NCBI GenBank assembly: GCA_040255465.1
Contig: JBDZVA010000002.1
Location: forward strand, 1 to 64,000
Length of the DNA: 64,000 nucleotides
Direction: 5' to 3'
From: UBA5793 sp040255465
GTDB taxonomy: Bacteria > Planctomycetota > Phycisphaerae > Phycisphaerales > UBA5793
Numbering within the stretch: the first letter of the stretch is position 1; each line of letters opens with the position of its first letter. Shown piece by piece: positions 49,851 through 58,622 of this stretch. The notes beneath the pieces are model-generated. The model searched no databases, was not told the origin of the DNA, and saw only the letters and a list, made by a program, of their open reading frames with translations. A program made the translations under genes and the position numbers.

Positions 49851-51584
49851 ATGGCGGATCTTTCAGAATACAAGGGCCGGAAGTTTGGGCGCGTCCTGAC
49901 CAAGATGGGCCGTGTCACCCGCGAACAGGTGTATGAAGGCCTCGCCCTTCAGAAGAAGCGCAAGGTTCGTCTGGGTGAGGCGCTCGTTGAACTGGGCTAC
50001 ATCCAGCAGGACGACATCCTCAAGGCCCTGGCGTACCAGGCCGGCATGGAGTTGGTCGACCTCGAGAAGCTGCCCGTCAATGAAGAGGCCATTGCTGCAC
50101 TGCCTGCGGTTTCGGCCAATGCCTACCAGGTTGCACCGATCGACTTTGACGCCAAGAGCCGACACATCACCGTCGCGATCAAGTCGCCAGACAACTTTTC
50201 GGCTGTCGATGACTTGCGATTGCTCATGGGATTCAAGGTCACGGCGGTGCTCGCGCCGGAGAAGCAGGTCACTGAATTCATCAAGACGCACTATGCCGCG
50301 GCGGACACCGGCCTGACGTCGATGTACGACGAGCTTGCCGGGCGCGAGGATCTGGCCCAGTTCCAGGGTCGCGGCGATTCGATCGACTTGAGCGAGATCG
50401 CGGCGGCGGCCCATGACAACCAGGTGATCAAACTGATCAACCTTGTGTTGCTTCAGGCGATCCGCGACCGCGCTTCGGACATCCACTTCGAGCCGTTCGA
50501 GGATGAGTTCAAGATGCGCTATCGCATCGACGGCGTGCTCTACGAGATGATTCCGCCGCCCACGTATCTCGCGATGCCGATCGCCTCGCGCATCAAGGTC
50601 ATGTCGAACCTCGACATCGCCGAGCGCCGTCTGCCACAGGACGGCCGCATCGAGTTGCAGGTTGGCGGCAATCCCGTCGACTTGCGTGTTTCGGTTCTGC
50701 CGACGATTTTCGGCGAGTCGGTGGTGATGCGTGTGCTCGACCGCTCCAACGTGCAGTTGAGCCTGGACAAGATCGGATTGCGACAGGACGAATACAAGAA
50801 GTTTCAGCAGCTCATCAAGAAGCCCAACGGCATCATCGTGGTTACGGGGCCGACGGGCAGCGGCAAGACGACCACGCTCTACGCCGCGCTCAATACGCTC
50901 AATATTCCCGACACCAAGATTCTCACGGCCGAAGACCCGGTTGAGTACGACATCGACGGCTTGTGTCAGGTGCAGATGAACGCGGAAATCGGGCTGACGT
51001 TTGCCCGCACGCTCCGCAGCTTCCTTCGTCAGGATCCGGACGTCATCCTCGTCGGCGAAATTCGCGACAAGGAAACGGCGGAGATTGCCGTGCAGGCGTC
51101 ACTCACGGGCCACCTCGTGTTCACGACGCTGCACACGAATGACGCACCGAGTTCGATCGTGCGTCTGCTCGACCTCGGTCTCGAGGCGTTCCTTCTGACG
51201 GCGACGATCGAAGCGATCGTGGCGCAGCGCCTGGTGCGGCGCATCTGCCTGAAGTGCAAGGAACAGTACACGCCGACCGAAGTGGAATTGATGGAGCTGG
51301 AGATGCGGCCGGAAGACGTGAAGGGCCGGACTTTCTTCCGCGGCAAGGGCTGCGACGCCTGCAACAACTCGGGCTTCAAGGGTCGTATGGCGCTCTTTGA
51401 AATCATGGTCATCGACGACGACATTCGGGAGATGATCATGAAGCAGGCGAGCGTGAACGTGCTCCGGGCGGAGTCGCGCAAGCGCGGCATGCGCAGCCTG
51501 CGTGAATCGGGCCTGAATGCGATCTACGAAGGTCAAACGACGATTGACGAAGTGATTCGTGAAACGCTGAGCGAAGAGGACTAG
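49851..51584 (+). CDS. type II secretion/type IV pilus assembly ATPase (GspE/PilB), second copy
   Basis: 577 aa from ATG at 49851 (GTG at 49836 is in frame). Same domain order as the first copy: MshEN (RKFGRVLTKMGRVTREQVYE, RLGEALVELGYIQQDD), ATPase with GPTGSGKTTTLYAAL, LTAEDPVEYDIDG, VILVGEIRDKETAEIA and GHLVFTTLHTND, then zinc motif CLKCKEQYT / CDACNNSGFKG. The sequences differ clearly, so this is an old paralogue. It is followed at 51692 by the gspF-type gene and so is the likely partner of the pseudopilins. Confidence 0.93.
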   Translation: MADLSEYKGRKFGRVLTKMGRVTREQVYEGLALQKKRKVRLGEALVELGYIQQDDILKALAYQAGMELVDLEKLPVNEEAIAALPAVSANAYQVAPIDFDAKSRHITVAIKSPDNFSAVDDLRLLMGFKVTAVLAPEKQVTEFIKTHYAAADTGLTSMYDELAGREDLAQFQGRGDSIDLSEIAAAAHDNQVIKLINLVLLQAIRDRASDIHFEPFEDEFKMRYRIDGVLYEMIPPPTYLAMPIASRIKVMSNLDIAERRLPQDGRIELQVGGNPVDLRVSVLPTIFGESVVMRVLDRSNVQLSLDKIGLRQDEYKKFQQLIKKPNGIIVVTGPTGSGKTTTLYAALNTLNIPDTKILTAEDPVEYDIDGLCQVQMNAEIGLTFARTLRSFLRQDPDVILVGEIRDKETAEIAVQASLTGHLVFTTLHTNDAPSSIVRLLDLGLEAFLLTATIEAIVAQRLVRRICLKCKEQYTPTEVELMELEMRPEDVKGRTFFRGKGCDACNNSGFKGRMALFEIMVIDDDIREMIMKQASVNVLRAESRKRGMRSLRESGLNAIYEGQTTIDEVIRETLSEED

Positions 51585-51691
51585 CGCGAAGCGGGGAGTT
51601 GCCGGTTCGGCCGCTTTGGGCGACTGATCGGCGGATTGAAGAGCAGCCAGTCGGCGACTGATCGCCGTTCATGGATTTGGGAGCAGCCACC

Positions 51692-52969
51692 ATGCCCACG
51701 TTTGCCTATGAAGCACTCGACGCCTCCGGGAAGCCTCGCAAGGGCGAGATTGACGCCGGCACCAGCGACGAGGCGATCAGCAAGATCAAAAGCCAGGGAT
51801 TCTTCCCCACCTCGGTGCGCGAGCGCAAGAGCAAGGGTGGCCCCAAGGGTGAAGCGGCCAAGCCCGCCAAGAAGAAGAAGAAGGGCGAAATCTCGATCAA
51901 CATCGGTCGGGTGAAGGTCAAGACCCTGACGCAGTTCACGCGTCAGCTCTCGACCCTGCAGGACGCGGGTCTTTCGCTGCTTCGCTCGCTTCAGGTGCTC
52001 GAACAGCAACAGAAGCCGGGCATGATGAAGAACATCATCGGCAACGTTGCCGAAGATGTGGAAGGCGGCTCCACGCTTTCAGACGCGATGGCCAAGCAGC
52101 CGAAGGCTTTTGACCGGCTGTACGTCAAGATGGTCGCGGCCGGTGAAATCGGCGGCGTGCTTGACCTCATCCTTCAGCGACTGGCTGACTTCCTTGAGAA
52201 GGCCCAGCGCCTTCGCGCCAAGATCCGCGGCGCCATGATCTACCCGGCGGCGGTCATTTCGATTGCCGTGCTCATCGTCTCGGGCATCATGGTGTTCGTC
52301 ATTCCCAAGTTCCAGGAAATCTTCGTCGACTTCGAAATCGAACTTCCGGGCCTGACGGTCTGGCTGATCGACACGAGCCGATGGATGGCTGCAGCCGATC
52401 CCGGGCAAACCATACCCGGTGCGGTCTGGGTCATTTTCTCGCCGTTTATCGCGTTCCTGTTCATCAAGCTGGTGCGCAAGACGGAACCCGGCCGCGCCGT
52501 GGTGGACCGCATCAAGTTATTCCTGCCCCTGGTGGGCCCGCTGATCAAGAAGGCGACGGTGGCGCGCTTCACACGAACGCTCGGAACGCTGATCTCAGCC
52601 GGCGTGCCGATTCTTGAAGCGATCATGATCACGCGCGACACGTCGGGCAACTACGTGTACGAGAAGGCGCTGACGAAGGTGCATGATTCGATTCGCGAGG
52701 GCGAGTCGTTCGCGAATCCTCTGCGTGAAACGAAGGTCGTCGATGCGATCGTCGTCAACATGGTTGACGTCGGCGAAGAGACGGGCGATCTGGACGCGAT
52801 GCTTCTGAAAGTGGCGGACAACTACGACGAAGAGGTCGAGGTCGCGGTGGGATCACTGATCTCGCTGCTCGAACCGCTCATGGTCGTGATCCTCGGCGTG
52901 ATCGTCGGAACGATCGTCGTCGCGCTGTTCATGCCGCTGGTGAAGATGATCGAGTCCGTGGGCAACTGA
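51692..52969 (+). CDS. gspF: type II secretion/type IV pilus inner-membrane platform protein (GspF/PilC)
   Basis: 425 aa from ATG at 51692 with GGGAG eight bases upstream (ATG at 51671 is in frame). Two T2SSF domains: TQFTRQLSTLQDAGLSLLRS and ATVARFTRTLGTLISAGVPI, each followed by helices (AAVISIAVLIVSGIMVFVIP; PLMVVILGVIVGTIVVALFM). A Lys-rich insert (KPAKKKKKGE) lies between the N-terminal strand region and the first domain. It is the membrane platform that couples the ATPase to pilin insertion. Confidence 0.92.
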   Translation: MPTFAYEALDASGKPRKGEIDAGTSDEAISKIKSQGFFPTSVRERKSKGGPKGEAAKPAKKKKKGEISINIGRVKVKTLTQFTRQLSTLQDAGLSLLRSLQVLEQQQKPGMMKNIIGNVAEDVEGGSTLSDAMAKQPKAFDRLYVKMVAAGEIGGVLDLILQRLADFLEKAQRLRAKIRGAMIYPAAVISIAVLIVSGIMVFVIPKFQEIFVDFEIELPGLTVWLIDTSRWMAAADPGQTIPGAVWVIFSPFIAFLFIKLVRKTEPGRAVVDRIKLFLPLVGPLIKKATVARFTRTLGTLISAGVPILEAIMITRDTSGNYVYEKALTKVHDSIREGESFANPLRETKVVDAIVVNMVDVGEETGDLDAMLLKVADNYDEEVEVAVGSLISLLEPLMVVILGVIVGTIVVALFMPLVKMIESVGN

Positions 52970-53913
52970 TGGAGCCAACGAAGCGGGCGACAAGTCGACT
53001 TCGTGATGAAAGGGATGCCGCGATGATGCGAAGAACCGCGCACACGCACAACACAGGCTGGGTCGGCCGGCGGGGCTTCACTCTCATCGAAGTGTTGATG
53101 GTCATCGCGATCATTGCGCTGCTCATCGGGCTGCTGATCGTGGCGCTCAACAAGGTGCGCGGCACGGGCGAGATGGCCTCGACTGAGAAGCTGATGCAGT
53201 CGATCGATGCGGGGCTGTCGCAGTTCAAAGCCGACCACGGCTTCCTGCCCCCGCTGCTTGACGACACGATTGGAGTGGGCGGCGGCAGTGACCTGCTGCC
53301 GTACGCCGTCGATCGGTCCGACGACATCGACTATTACAGCACGCTCACGCTGGCGCCCTATCTGCTCGGCGTGGGCGATCTCAACGGCGATGGCGACGAC
53401 GATGAGTACGACGACGGCGTCAAGGGCGCCGGCTTCCGTGATCCGGGGCTCGACCACGGGTGGGGGTACACCTACAACGGCCCCGGCGGTCGCGGGCGCA
53501 AGGCGTACTGGCAGAGCAAGGAGAAGATCGTCGGCGGGCAGCGACAGATTCCCGGCCAGACGTACGGACCCTACGTGCAGGTGAGCGGTGACAAGCAGGT
53601 TGTGACGGGCAAGAACCGCGCGGGCGTTCCCTTTGATCGGGATGTCCGACCGCTGTTTGTGATCAGTGATTTCTGGGGCGGGGCGATTCGCTACTACCGC
53701 AACTGGCCCAAGGTGCTCCCGAACGGGCGGCGGCTTGAAGACGAGGTGCCGGTGTGGTTCGGCTCGCTGCGACCCGATCAGGTTGAGAGTTTCCGCATGC
53801 AGACCCGGTCGGTTGAGTACATCATCATGTCGGTCGGCCCTGACACGAAGGCCAAGGACAACGATCTCGACGCGGAAGAGAACAAGGACAACATCGTGAG
53901 GGCGCAATCATGA
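52969..53913 (+). CDS. major-pseudopilin-like protein (GspG-type) with an EF-hand-like loop
   Basis: 314 aa; ATG shares one base with the gspF stop. Prepilin signal GRRG^FTLIEVLMVIAIIALL with Gly at -1 and Glu at +5 (starts at 53023/53026 would shorten the leader). The C-terminal region has VGDLNGDGDDDEYDD (53377-53412), matching the EF-hand/dockerin Ca-binding loop, and the GspG-like ending MSVGPDTKAKDNDLD. It is about twice as long as classical GspG. Probably builds the pseudopilus or pilus body. Confidence 0.85.
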   Translation: MEPTKRATSRLRDERDAAMMRRTAHTHNTGWVGRRGFTLIEVLMVIAIIALLIGLLIVALNKVRGTGEMASTEKLMQSIDAGLSQFKADHGFLPPLLDDTIGVGGGSDLLPYAVDRSDDIDYYSTLTLAPYLLGVGDLNGDGDDDEYDDGVKGAGFRDPGLDHGWGYTYNGPGGRGRKAYWQSKEKIVGGQRQIPGQTYGPYVQVSGDKQVVTGKNRAGVPFDRDVRPLFVISDFWGGAIRYYRNWPKVLPNGRRLEDEVPVWFGSLRPDQVESFRMQTRSVEYIIMSVGPDTKAKDNDLDAEENKDNIVRAQS

Positions 53914-54554
53914 ATGCGGAAGCAGCACGCCGACTTCCTCGCAGACGCGCCGCGCGGGCCTTTTCGCTCATCGAGATGATGATCGTGATCTCGCTGGTCA
54001 TCCTGCTTGCGGCGATCACAGTCGTGGTGGGCCGCAGCGTCATTGGAAAGGCGAAGGTGGACCAGTGTCGGCAGATCCTTCAGGCGCTGGATGCGACGCT
54101 GACGGAGTATCAGGCCGAGCGCGGCGGGATTCCGCCGTTCCAGGTTCGAGCCTATCTGCCCCCGTCCGGACTCAACTCGGCTGAAGCCAAGTCACGGCGC
54201 GAAGTGGCGGTCTACATCGCTCAGGTCAAGGGGTTCACCGGCATCGACAAGCAACTCGGTACGATCGATTCGTCTTTCCTGGTGAAGCGCGAGCAGATCT
54301 ACACGGACCTGGCCGGTTACCGCTATGCGGGGCAGGTGGTGGACGACGAACGCGCCTCGGTGCGCGATCCATGGGGGATGGAGATCCTCTACATCCATCC
54401 GAACGCGGACAACGACGACGCATTTAAGCTGTTCGGCCGGCCGGTGAACGAACGGCCGTATTTCATGTCAGCGGGTCCCGACGGCGAATACGAAACGCTC
54501 GACGACAACATCTACTCCTACGAGGTGGTCAAGCCGGAATCCACGAACGGGTGA
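53910..54554 (+). CDS. prepilin-like protein (GspG/H-type), Ala at -1
   Basis: 214 aa; starts with ATGA overlap on the previous gene. Prepilin segment RAARA^FSLIEMMIVISLVILL with Ala where Gly is usual before the cleavage site; Ala at -1 is tolerated by some prepilin peptidases. C-terminal part has VRDPWGMEILYIHPN and YFMSAGPDGEYETLDDN, GspG-like. Member of the pseudopilin series. Confidence 0.85.
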   Translation: MNAEAARRLPRRRAARAFSLIEMMIVISLVILLAAITVVVGRSVIGKAKVDQCRQILQALDATLTEYQAERGGIPPFQVRAYLPPSGLNSAEAKSRREVAVYIAQVKGFTGIDKQLGTIDSSFLVKREQIYTDLAGYRYAGQVVDDERASVRDPWGMEILYIHPNADNDDAFKLFGRPVNERPYFMSAGPDGEYETLDDNIYSYEVVKPESTNG

Positions 54555-54598
54555 ACGGCCGAATCATCCATCGCCATGCGGCGAGTGAGGATTGAGAT

Positions 54599-55633
54599 AT
54601 GCAAGTCATGACCCACACCAGCGAAGCAAAGCAGCGGAGGAGCGATCGCGCTGACCGACGCGCGGGATTCACGCTTGTGGAATTGCTCGTCGTGATGGGC
54701 ATCATGCTCGTGCTGGTGGTGACCACGCTGCCGGCGTTCAAGGCGATTCAGAAGTCCGGCCGTGTTTCCGGCGCCATCAACTCCGTCACCACCACGCTGA
54801 ACAACGCGCGTTCGCAGGCCATCCGCGAAGGACGGGACGTGGCCGTCATGTTCCGCTTCGACACGGTGCGTCAGGTTTGCTCGATGGAGCTGCTCCGGGC
54901 CGAGGCGACGGTGTACGACGCGGATCGTCGCAACGGCGGCATGAACGCCGCGACGGTTTTTGTTTCGATCAAGGGTCAGGCGCCGGTCGATCTGCCCAAG
55001 GGGGCCGGTGTGTTCGGCTATGGATACGGTGCGACGCGCGGATCGGGCGGCATCGACTCGTACAACTGGTATGAAGATCTCGGCAGCATGAGCCGCTTCT
55101 CGGGCAACTCGGGCCGGGACCCGTGGCTGTTTCCGCGCACGGACGTTCGCGTCACCGCCGAGAATAACACTCCGACCGACAGCGACGTGGCGCTGCTTGA
55201 CACGTTCATCATCCGGTTCAGCCCGGACGGCTCGGTGGTGAACAACGCCGAGGAACTTGGCAGCCTGGCGAAGGGCGGCGATTCGTTCCTGGACATTGAT
55301 GAGCCCGACAGTCCGGATTACCGCGTGTGGAATCCCGAAGTGACCACCGATCCGTTCAATACCACCGGCGCCAAGATCGTCCATGGCGAGTACCAGCTGC
55401 GTTCGGTGCCGATGCTGACGGTCGTCGACCTGTTTGAGATGGGCTCCGATCTGGGGCTGCGTCAACCCTGGATGGTCGTCGGCGACGGCATGCCGAGCAG
55501 CCAGCGGTTTCTCGACGCCAACAACAACGGCACGGAAGACCAGTACGAGATCAACGACTGGATCGAACTCAACGCGAGCACGATCTCGTTCAACCGGTTC
55601 ACGGGCGAACTTATGCGCGATATTAAGAGGTGA
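54599..55633 (+). CDS. prepilin-like protein (GspH-type) with an EF-hand-like loop
   Basis: 344 aa. Prepilin signal RRAG^FTLVELLVVMGIMLVL. A GspH-like strand-rich region follows (LNNARSQAIREGRDVAVMF). The segment LDANNNGTEDQYE (55514-55549) fits the twelve-residue EF-hand loop with Glu at position 12. Much longer than the ~150-residue GspH. It stands in the order G-G/H-H-I-J-K, as in classical gsp operons. Confidence 0.83.
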   Translation: MQVMTHTSEAKQRRSDRADRRAGFTLVELLVVMGIMLVLVVTTLPAFKAIQKSGRVSGAINSVTTTLNNARSQAIREGRDVAVMFRFDTVRQVCSMELLRAEATVYDADRRNGGMNAATVFVSIKGQAPVDLPKGAGVFGYGYGATRGSGGIDSYNWYEDLGSMSRFSGNSGRDPWLFPRTDVRVTAENNTPTDSDVALLDTFIIRFSPDGSVVNNAEELGSLAKGGDSFLDIDEPDSPDYRVWNPEVTTDPFNTTGAKIVHGEYQLRSVPMLTVVDLFEMGSDLGLRQPWMVVGDGMPSSQRFLDANNNGTEDQYEINDWIELNASTISFNRFTGELMRDIKR

Positions 55634-55636
55634 TCC

Positions 55637-56914
55637 ATGCACAAGGATCGAAGCACACCATTTGACAATTCGTTCAGGCGCCGGAGCCGTGGTTTCACCC
55701 TCGTGGAGGTACTGATCTCGGCGATCATCCTCGCCATCGGATTGGTCGGCCTTGCGGCGGTGTTCCCCGCGGTCATCAGTCAGCAGCAGTCCGCCAACGA
55801 CCTCACGACGGCGGTGTCGGTGAGTGGAACAGCCGACGGCATTCTGGCGACGCGACTGCCGGCGTTTCGCGCCCGGTTCAACGATCCGGACGTGATCGAC
55901 CGTCTGGGCACCTCATGGAATCGAGTCAATGCCGCCGAGGGCAGCGCTCGCGATGCGTTCTACCTTCAGACACCCTGGTTGCGGCCCTTCCCGGTCGATC
56001 TTCGCCTTCGTGAAGAGGCGACTTTTGAAGTGGGTTCGGGTTCGCCGGGGCTCCATCACGAGTATTCGGTGCAACTGCCTCGCTGGCCGGTTGCGCATGA
56101 CAACAAGCCCGGCGACCTGGTCGCCCGCATCACGTACACCCTCGTGGGAAACCCGCTGGAGGAGTTTGACTTCACGCTGGTTCCCGACGCGATGAGCGTG
56201 AATCCCAAGTTCATCGAGGGGCAGAATGCGCTCGGACGCCTGACGGGGCAGACCGGACCGAACGTGATCAACTTCGATACGGGTCGAATCCAGTTCTACT
56301 TCAACATGAATGCGAACGAGGTGCTTCGCAAGGTTGTGATCGAGTTCCGCTGGCTGAATGATCGCATTGTGTCGCACCCGGATCGAATGTATCCGTCGGA
56401 CGCACCGCGGTACGCGTGGGACCTGGCTTTTCGCCGCAGTGCGAACGGGCAGTTGCAGTACACGACGTTCGTCTATCGCTTTGACGGCTTGAACGCCCCG
56501 TTTGTTCCCGAGATTCCGGGGCGCTGGAGCATTCCGAACAACGACCGGGCCGGCATGTTGCGTCGCGACACGGCGGACATCGTCTACAACGGCATCGAGG
56601 GCCGCTACGAGGTGCACACGCGCGGCACGGGGATGGCGCAGCAACTCGAGGCCGGCTCGTGGCTGCTTCCCGTCGACGGCACGAGCGTGTTGCGGGTGCG
56701 GCGATCGATCCCGAGCACCGGCGCTTCGCCCTGGTTTGAGCTCGAAGGGCCGCCGATGCGCGTGCGACCTGACGGCGTCGCCGAGCCGATGACCGGCAAT
56801 GTCGAGTTCTGGTACATGCCGACGACGATCAAAGCGTTCAGTGACCAGGGTCAGGAAATCGGCGTGTGGCGCATTCGCACGCTGCTGGCCACGACCAAGC
56901 AGGTTCAATTGTGA
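55637..56914 (+). CDS. prepilin-like minor pseudopilin (GspI/PilV-type)
   Basis: 425 aa. Prepilin signal RSRG^FTLVEVLISAIILAIG with LVGLAAVFPAVIS, typical of the GspI/PilV group. The rest is a large uncharacterised beta-rich domain (RIQFYFNMNANEVLRKVVIE, ADIVYNGIEGRYEVH). Starts three bases after the previous stop. Probable pseudopilus tip component; far larger than the ~120-residue GspI of Proteobacteria. Confidence 0.83.
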   Translation: MHKDRSTPFDNSFRRRSRGFTLVEVLISAIILAIGLVGLAAVFPAVISQQQSANDLTTAVSVSGTADGILATRLPAFRARFNDPDVIDRLGTSWNRVNAAEGSARDAFYLQTPWLRPFPVDLRLREEATFEVGSGSPGLHHEYSVQLPRWPVAHDNKPGDLVARITYTLVGNPLEEFDFTLVPDAMSVNPKFIEGQNALGRLTGQTGPNVINFDTGRIQFYFNMNANEVLRKVVIEFRWLNDRIVSHPDRMYPSDAPRYAWDLAFRRSANGQLQYTTFVYRFDGLNAPFVPEIPGRWSIPNNDRAGMLRRDTADIVYNGIEGRYEVHTRGTGMAQQLEAGSWLLPVDGTSVLRVRRSIPSTGASPWFELEGPPMRVRPDGVAEPMTGNVEFWYMPTTIKAFSDQGQEIGVWRIRTLLATTKQVQL

Positions 56915-56925
56915 AGAGGCCCGCC

Positions 56926-58566
56926 ATGCATCAAACTCTCGCGCCACCCCGGCGTCGCGCCTTCACGATCGCGGAACTCATCGTGGCCGTGGGCGTCGCG
57001 CTGCTGCTCATCGTGGGCGTTGGCCGGATCTTCACGACGACGCGTACGACGATTTCCACCGGCGAGGCGTCGGCGCAGCTCACGCAGTATGGCCGCACGC
57101 TCGAACGCCTCCTCCGCGAGGACTTCGCATCCATTATTCGCAACGGCCAGGCGTACATGGTCATTCGCAACGAACGGCTGGGCAGCGGCCCGGATGTGCA
57201 GACGCGTTACAACAAGCGCCGCGCGCTGTACTTCAACTCTGCTGATGAAGAGGCCGGCCTCGATCTGGGCACGGTTCGCCTCGACCAGATGGTCTTCTTT
57301 ACCGCCGGGAGTACTTCCAGTTACCAGTATCGTGATCCCTCGTTCGGGGCTGAGAACATCATCGCCCGCAACGACGCCTCGACGGTCGCTCGGGTGTGGT
57401 GGGGGCATGGCCTGCGCGACCCGTTCCCCGACGATGGGATTGAGGGAATCAAACGATCCACCGGCTTCGCCGGGTACCTCGCCACCTTCGGCCAGGATCG
57501 GACGGTGGGTGGGCTCGGCGGCGTGGACCTCGCCAACCGCTACGTGAAGGACTGGGTGCTGGCGCGCCAGCCGGCGCTGCTCTACACGCGCGCTGCGGCC
57601 GGATGCAACAACAACCAGACAGACCGGGATCTGCTCTTTGCCCCGTCGCCCATCGAGATCTTCAACGAGTTCTCCCTTTACTGGAATCAGGGCTCCAACT
57701 ACTTCTATCCGTCGCCACTCACGCGATGGAACGGCAAGCCGTACTACAACCGCCTGTCTACCGGGTTTGTCGATCTCATCGACATGAACCTGCACACCGT
57801 TCTGGAATCGGTCACGGAGTACGGCTGGCAACTGAATCGTCAGACCGGTCTGCGAGAGCAGTATCAGGACCCGCTCGAAGCGCTGTATTCAGGACTGGCG
57901 GGCAACTCTGGTGGCCGCGACTGGCGCCAGGACCATCTGATTGTCGATCCTCCGCCGTCGTACATCTCGGACAACCTTGACCGCACTCAGCTTGACAAGG
58001 TGAACGAGCGCTGGGCGCGTCAGCAGCGGTACCGGATGATGTATTCGACCGGCCGCATTCGCGTGGAGACGGCGGTGCCTTCGACGACGCGTCAGGATCA
58101 GATGCTCACGCATGCCTCGTTGCTCGAAGGCTGCAGCAACTTTGAGGTGGCGTGGAGCACGGGGCAGATCAACTACCCCGAAGGCGAGCTGGTGTGGTAC
58201 GACATCAACAACCCGGCCAATCCGTATGCGTTCCATCCGGGCAAGTCGAACCGTGACGTGGACGAGCAGACGCCGCCGGACGCGCGAGCCTGGTTCATGA
58301 CGGAGGTGTTGCCGCCCAGTTCGGGCATTACGGATTCGTTTACGACGGTGCCGAACGTTGAGCCTCAGAACGATGACCTGTACTACGCGACGTTCGGCTC
58401 ATTCATCCCGCGCGACAATGACGACAGCCGCAGCCAGGCGTGGCCCTGGCCAAAGTTGATTCGCGTTCGCGCGACGCTCCACGATCCTCAGGGTCGCATC
58501 AAGGGTGGTCGCGAGTTTGAGTTCATCTTCAACCTGCCGGATTCGCCCGACTCGCTCGGTAGTTGA
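56926..58566 (+). CDS. prepilin-like minor pseudopilin (GspJ-type), Ala at -1
   Basis: 546 aa from ATG at 56926 (GAGG seven bases upstream; a GTG at 56911 forming GTGA is the alternative). Prepilin segment RRRA^FTIAELIVAVGVALLL, again with Ala at -1. GspJ-like helix continuation (SAQLTQYGRTLERLLREDF). C-terminal strands include IRVRATLHDPQGRIKGGREF. Very long for the family. Probable tip component with the GspI- and GspK-like proteins. Confidence 0.83.
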   Translation: MHQTLAPPRRRAFTIAELIVAVGVALLLIVGVGRIFTTTRTTISTGEASAQLTQYGRTLERLLREDFASIIRNGQAYMVIRNERLGSGPDVQTRYNKRRALYFNSADEEAGLDLGTVRLDQMVFFTAGSTSSYQYRDPSFGAENIIARNDASTVARVWWGHGLRDPFPDDGIEGIKRSTGFAGYLATFGQDRTVGGLGGVDLANRYVKDWVLARQPALLYTRAAAGCNNNQTDRDLLFAPSPIEIFNEFSLYWNQGSNYFYPSPLTRWNGKPYYNRLSTGFVDLIDMNLHTVLESVTEYGWQLNRQTGLREQYQDPLEALYSGLAGNSGGRDWRQDHLIVDPPPSYISDNLDRTQLDKVNERWARQQRYRMMYSTGRIRVETAVPSTTRQDQMLTHASLLEGCSNFEVAWSTGQINYPEGELVWYDINNPANPYAFHPGKSNRDVDEQTPPDARAWFMTEVLPPSSGITDSFTTVPNVEPQNDDLYYATFGSFIPRDNDDSRSQAWPWPKLIRVRATLHDPQGRIKGGREFEFIFNLPDSPDSLGS

Positions 58567-58622
58567 ACCGGCCCATGAAGCGCTCAGCGCGAGATCGAAT
58601 CGAGCAGCACAGGAGATTGATT

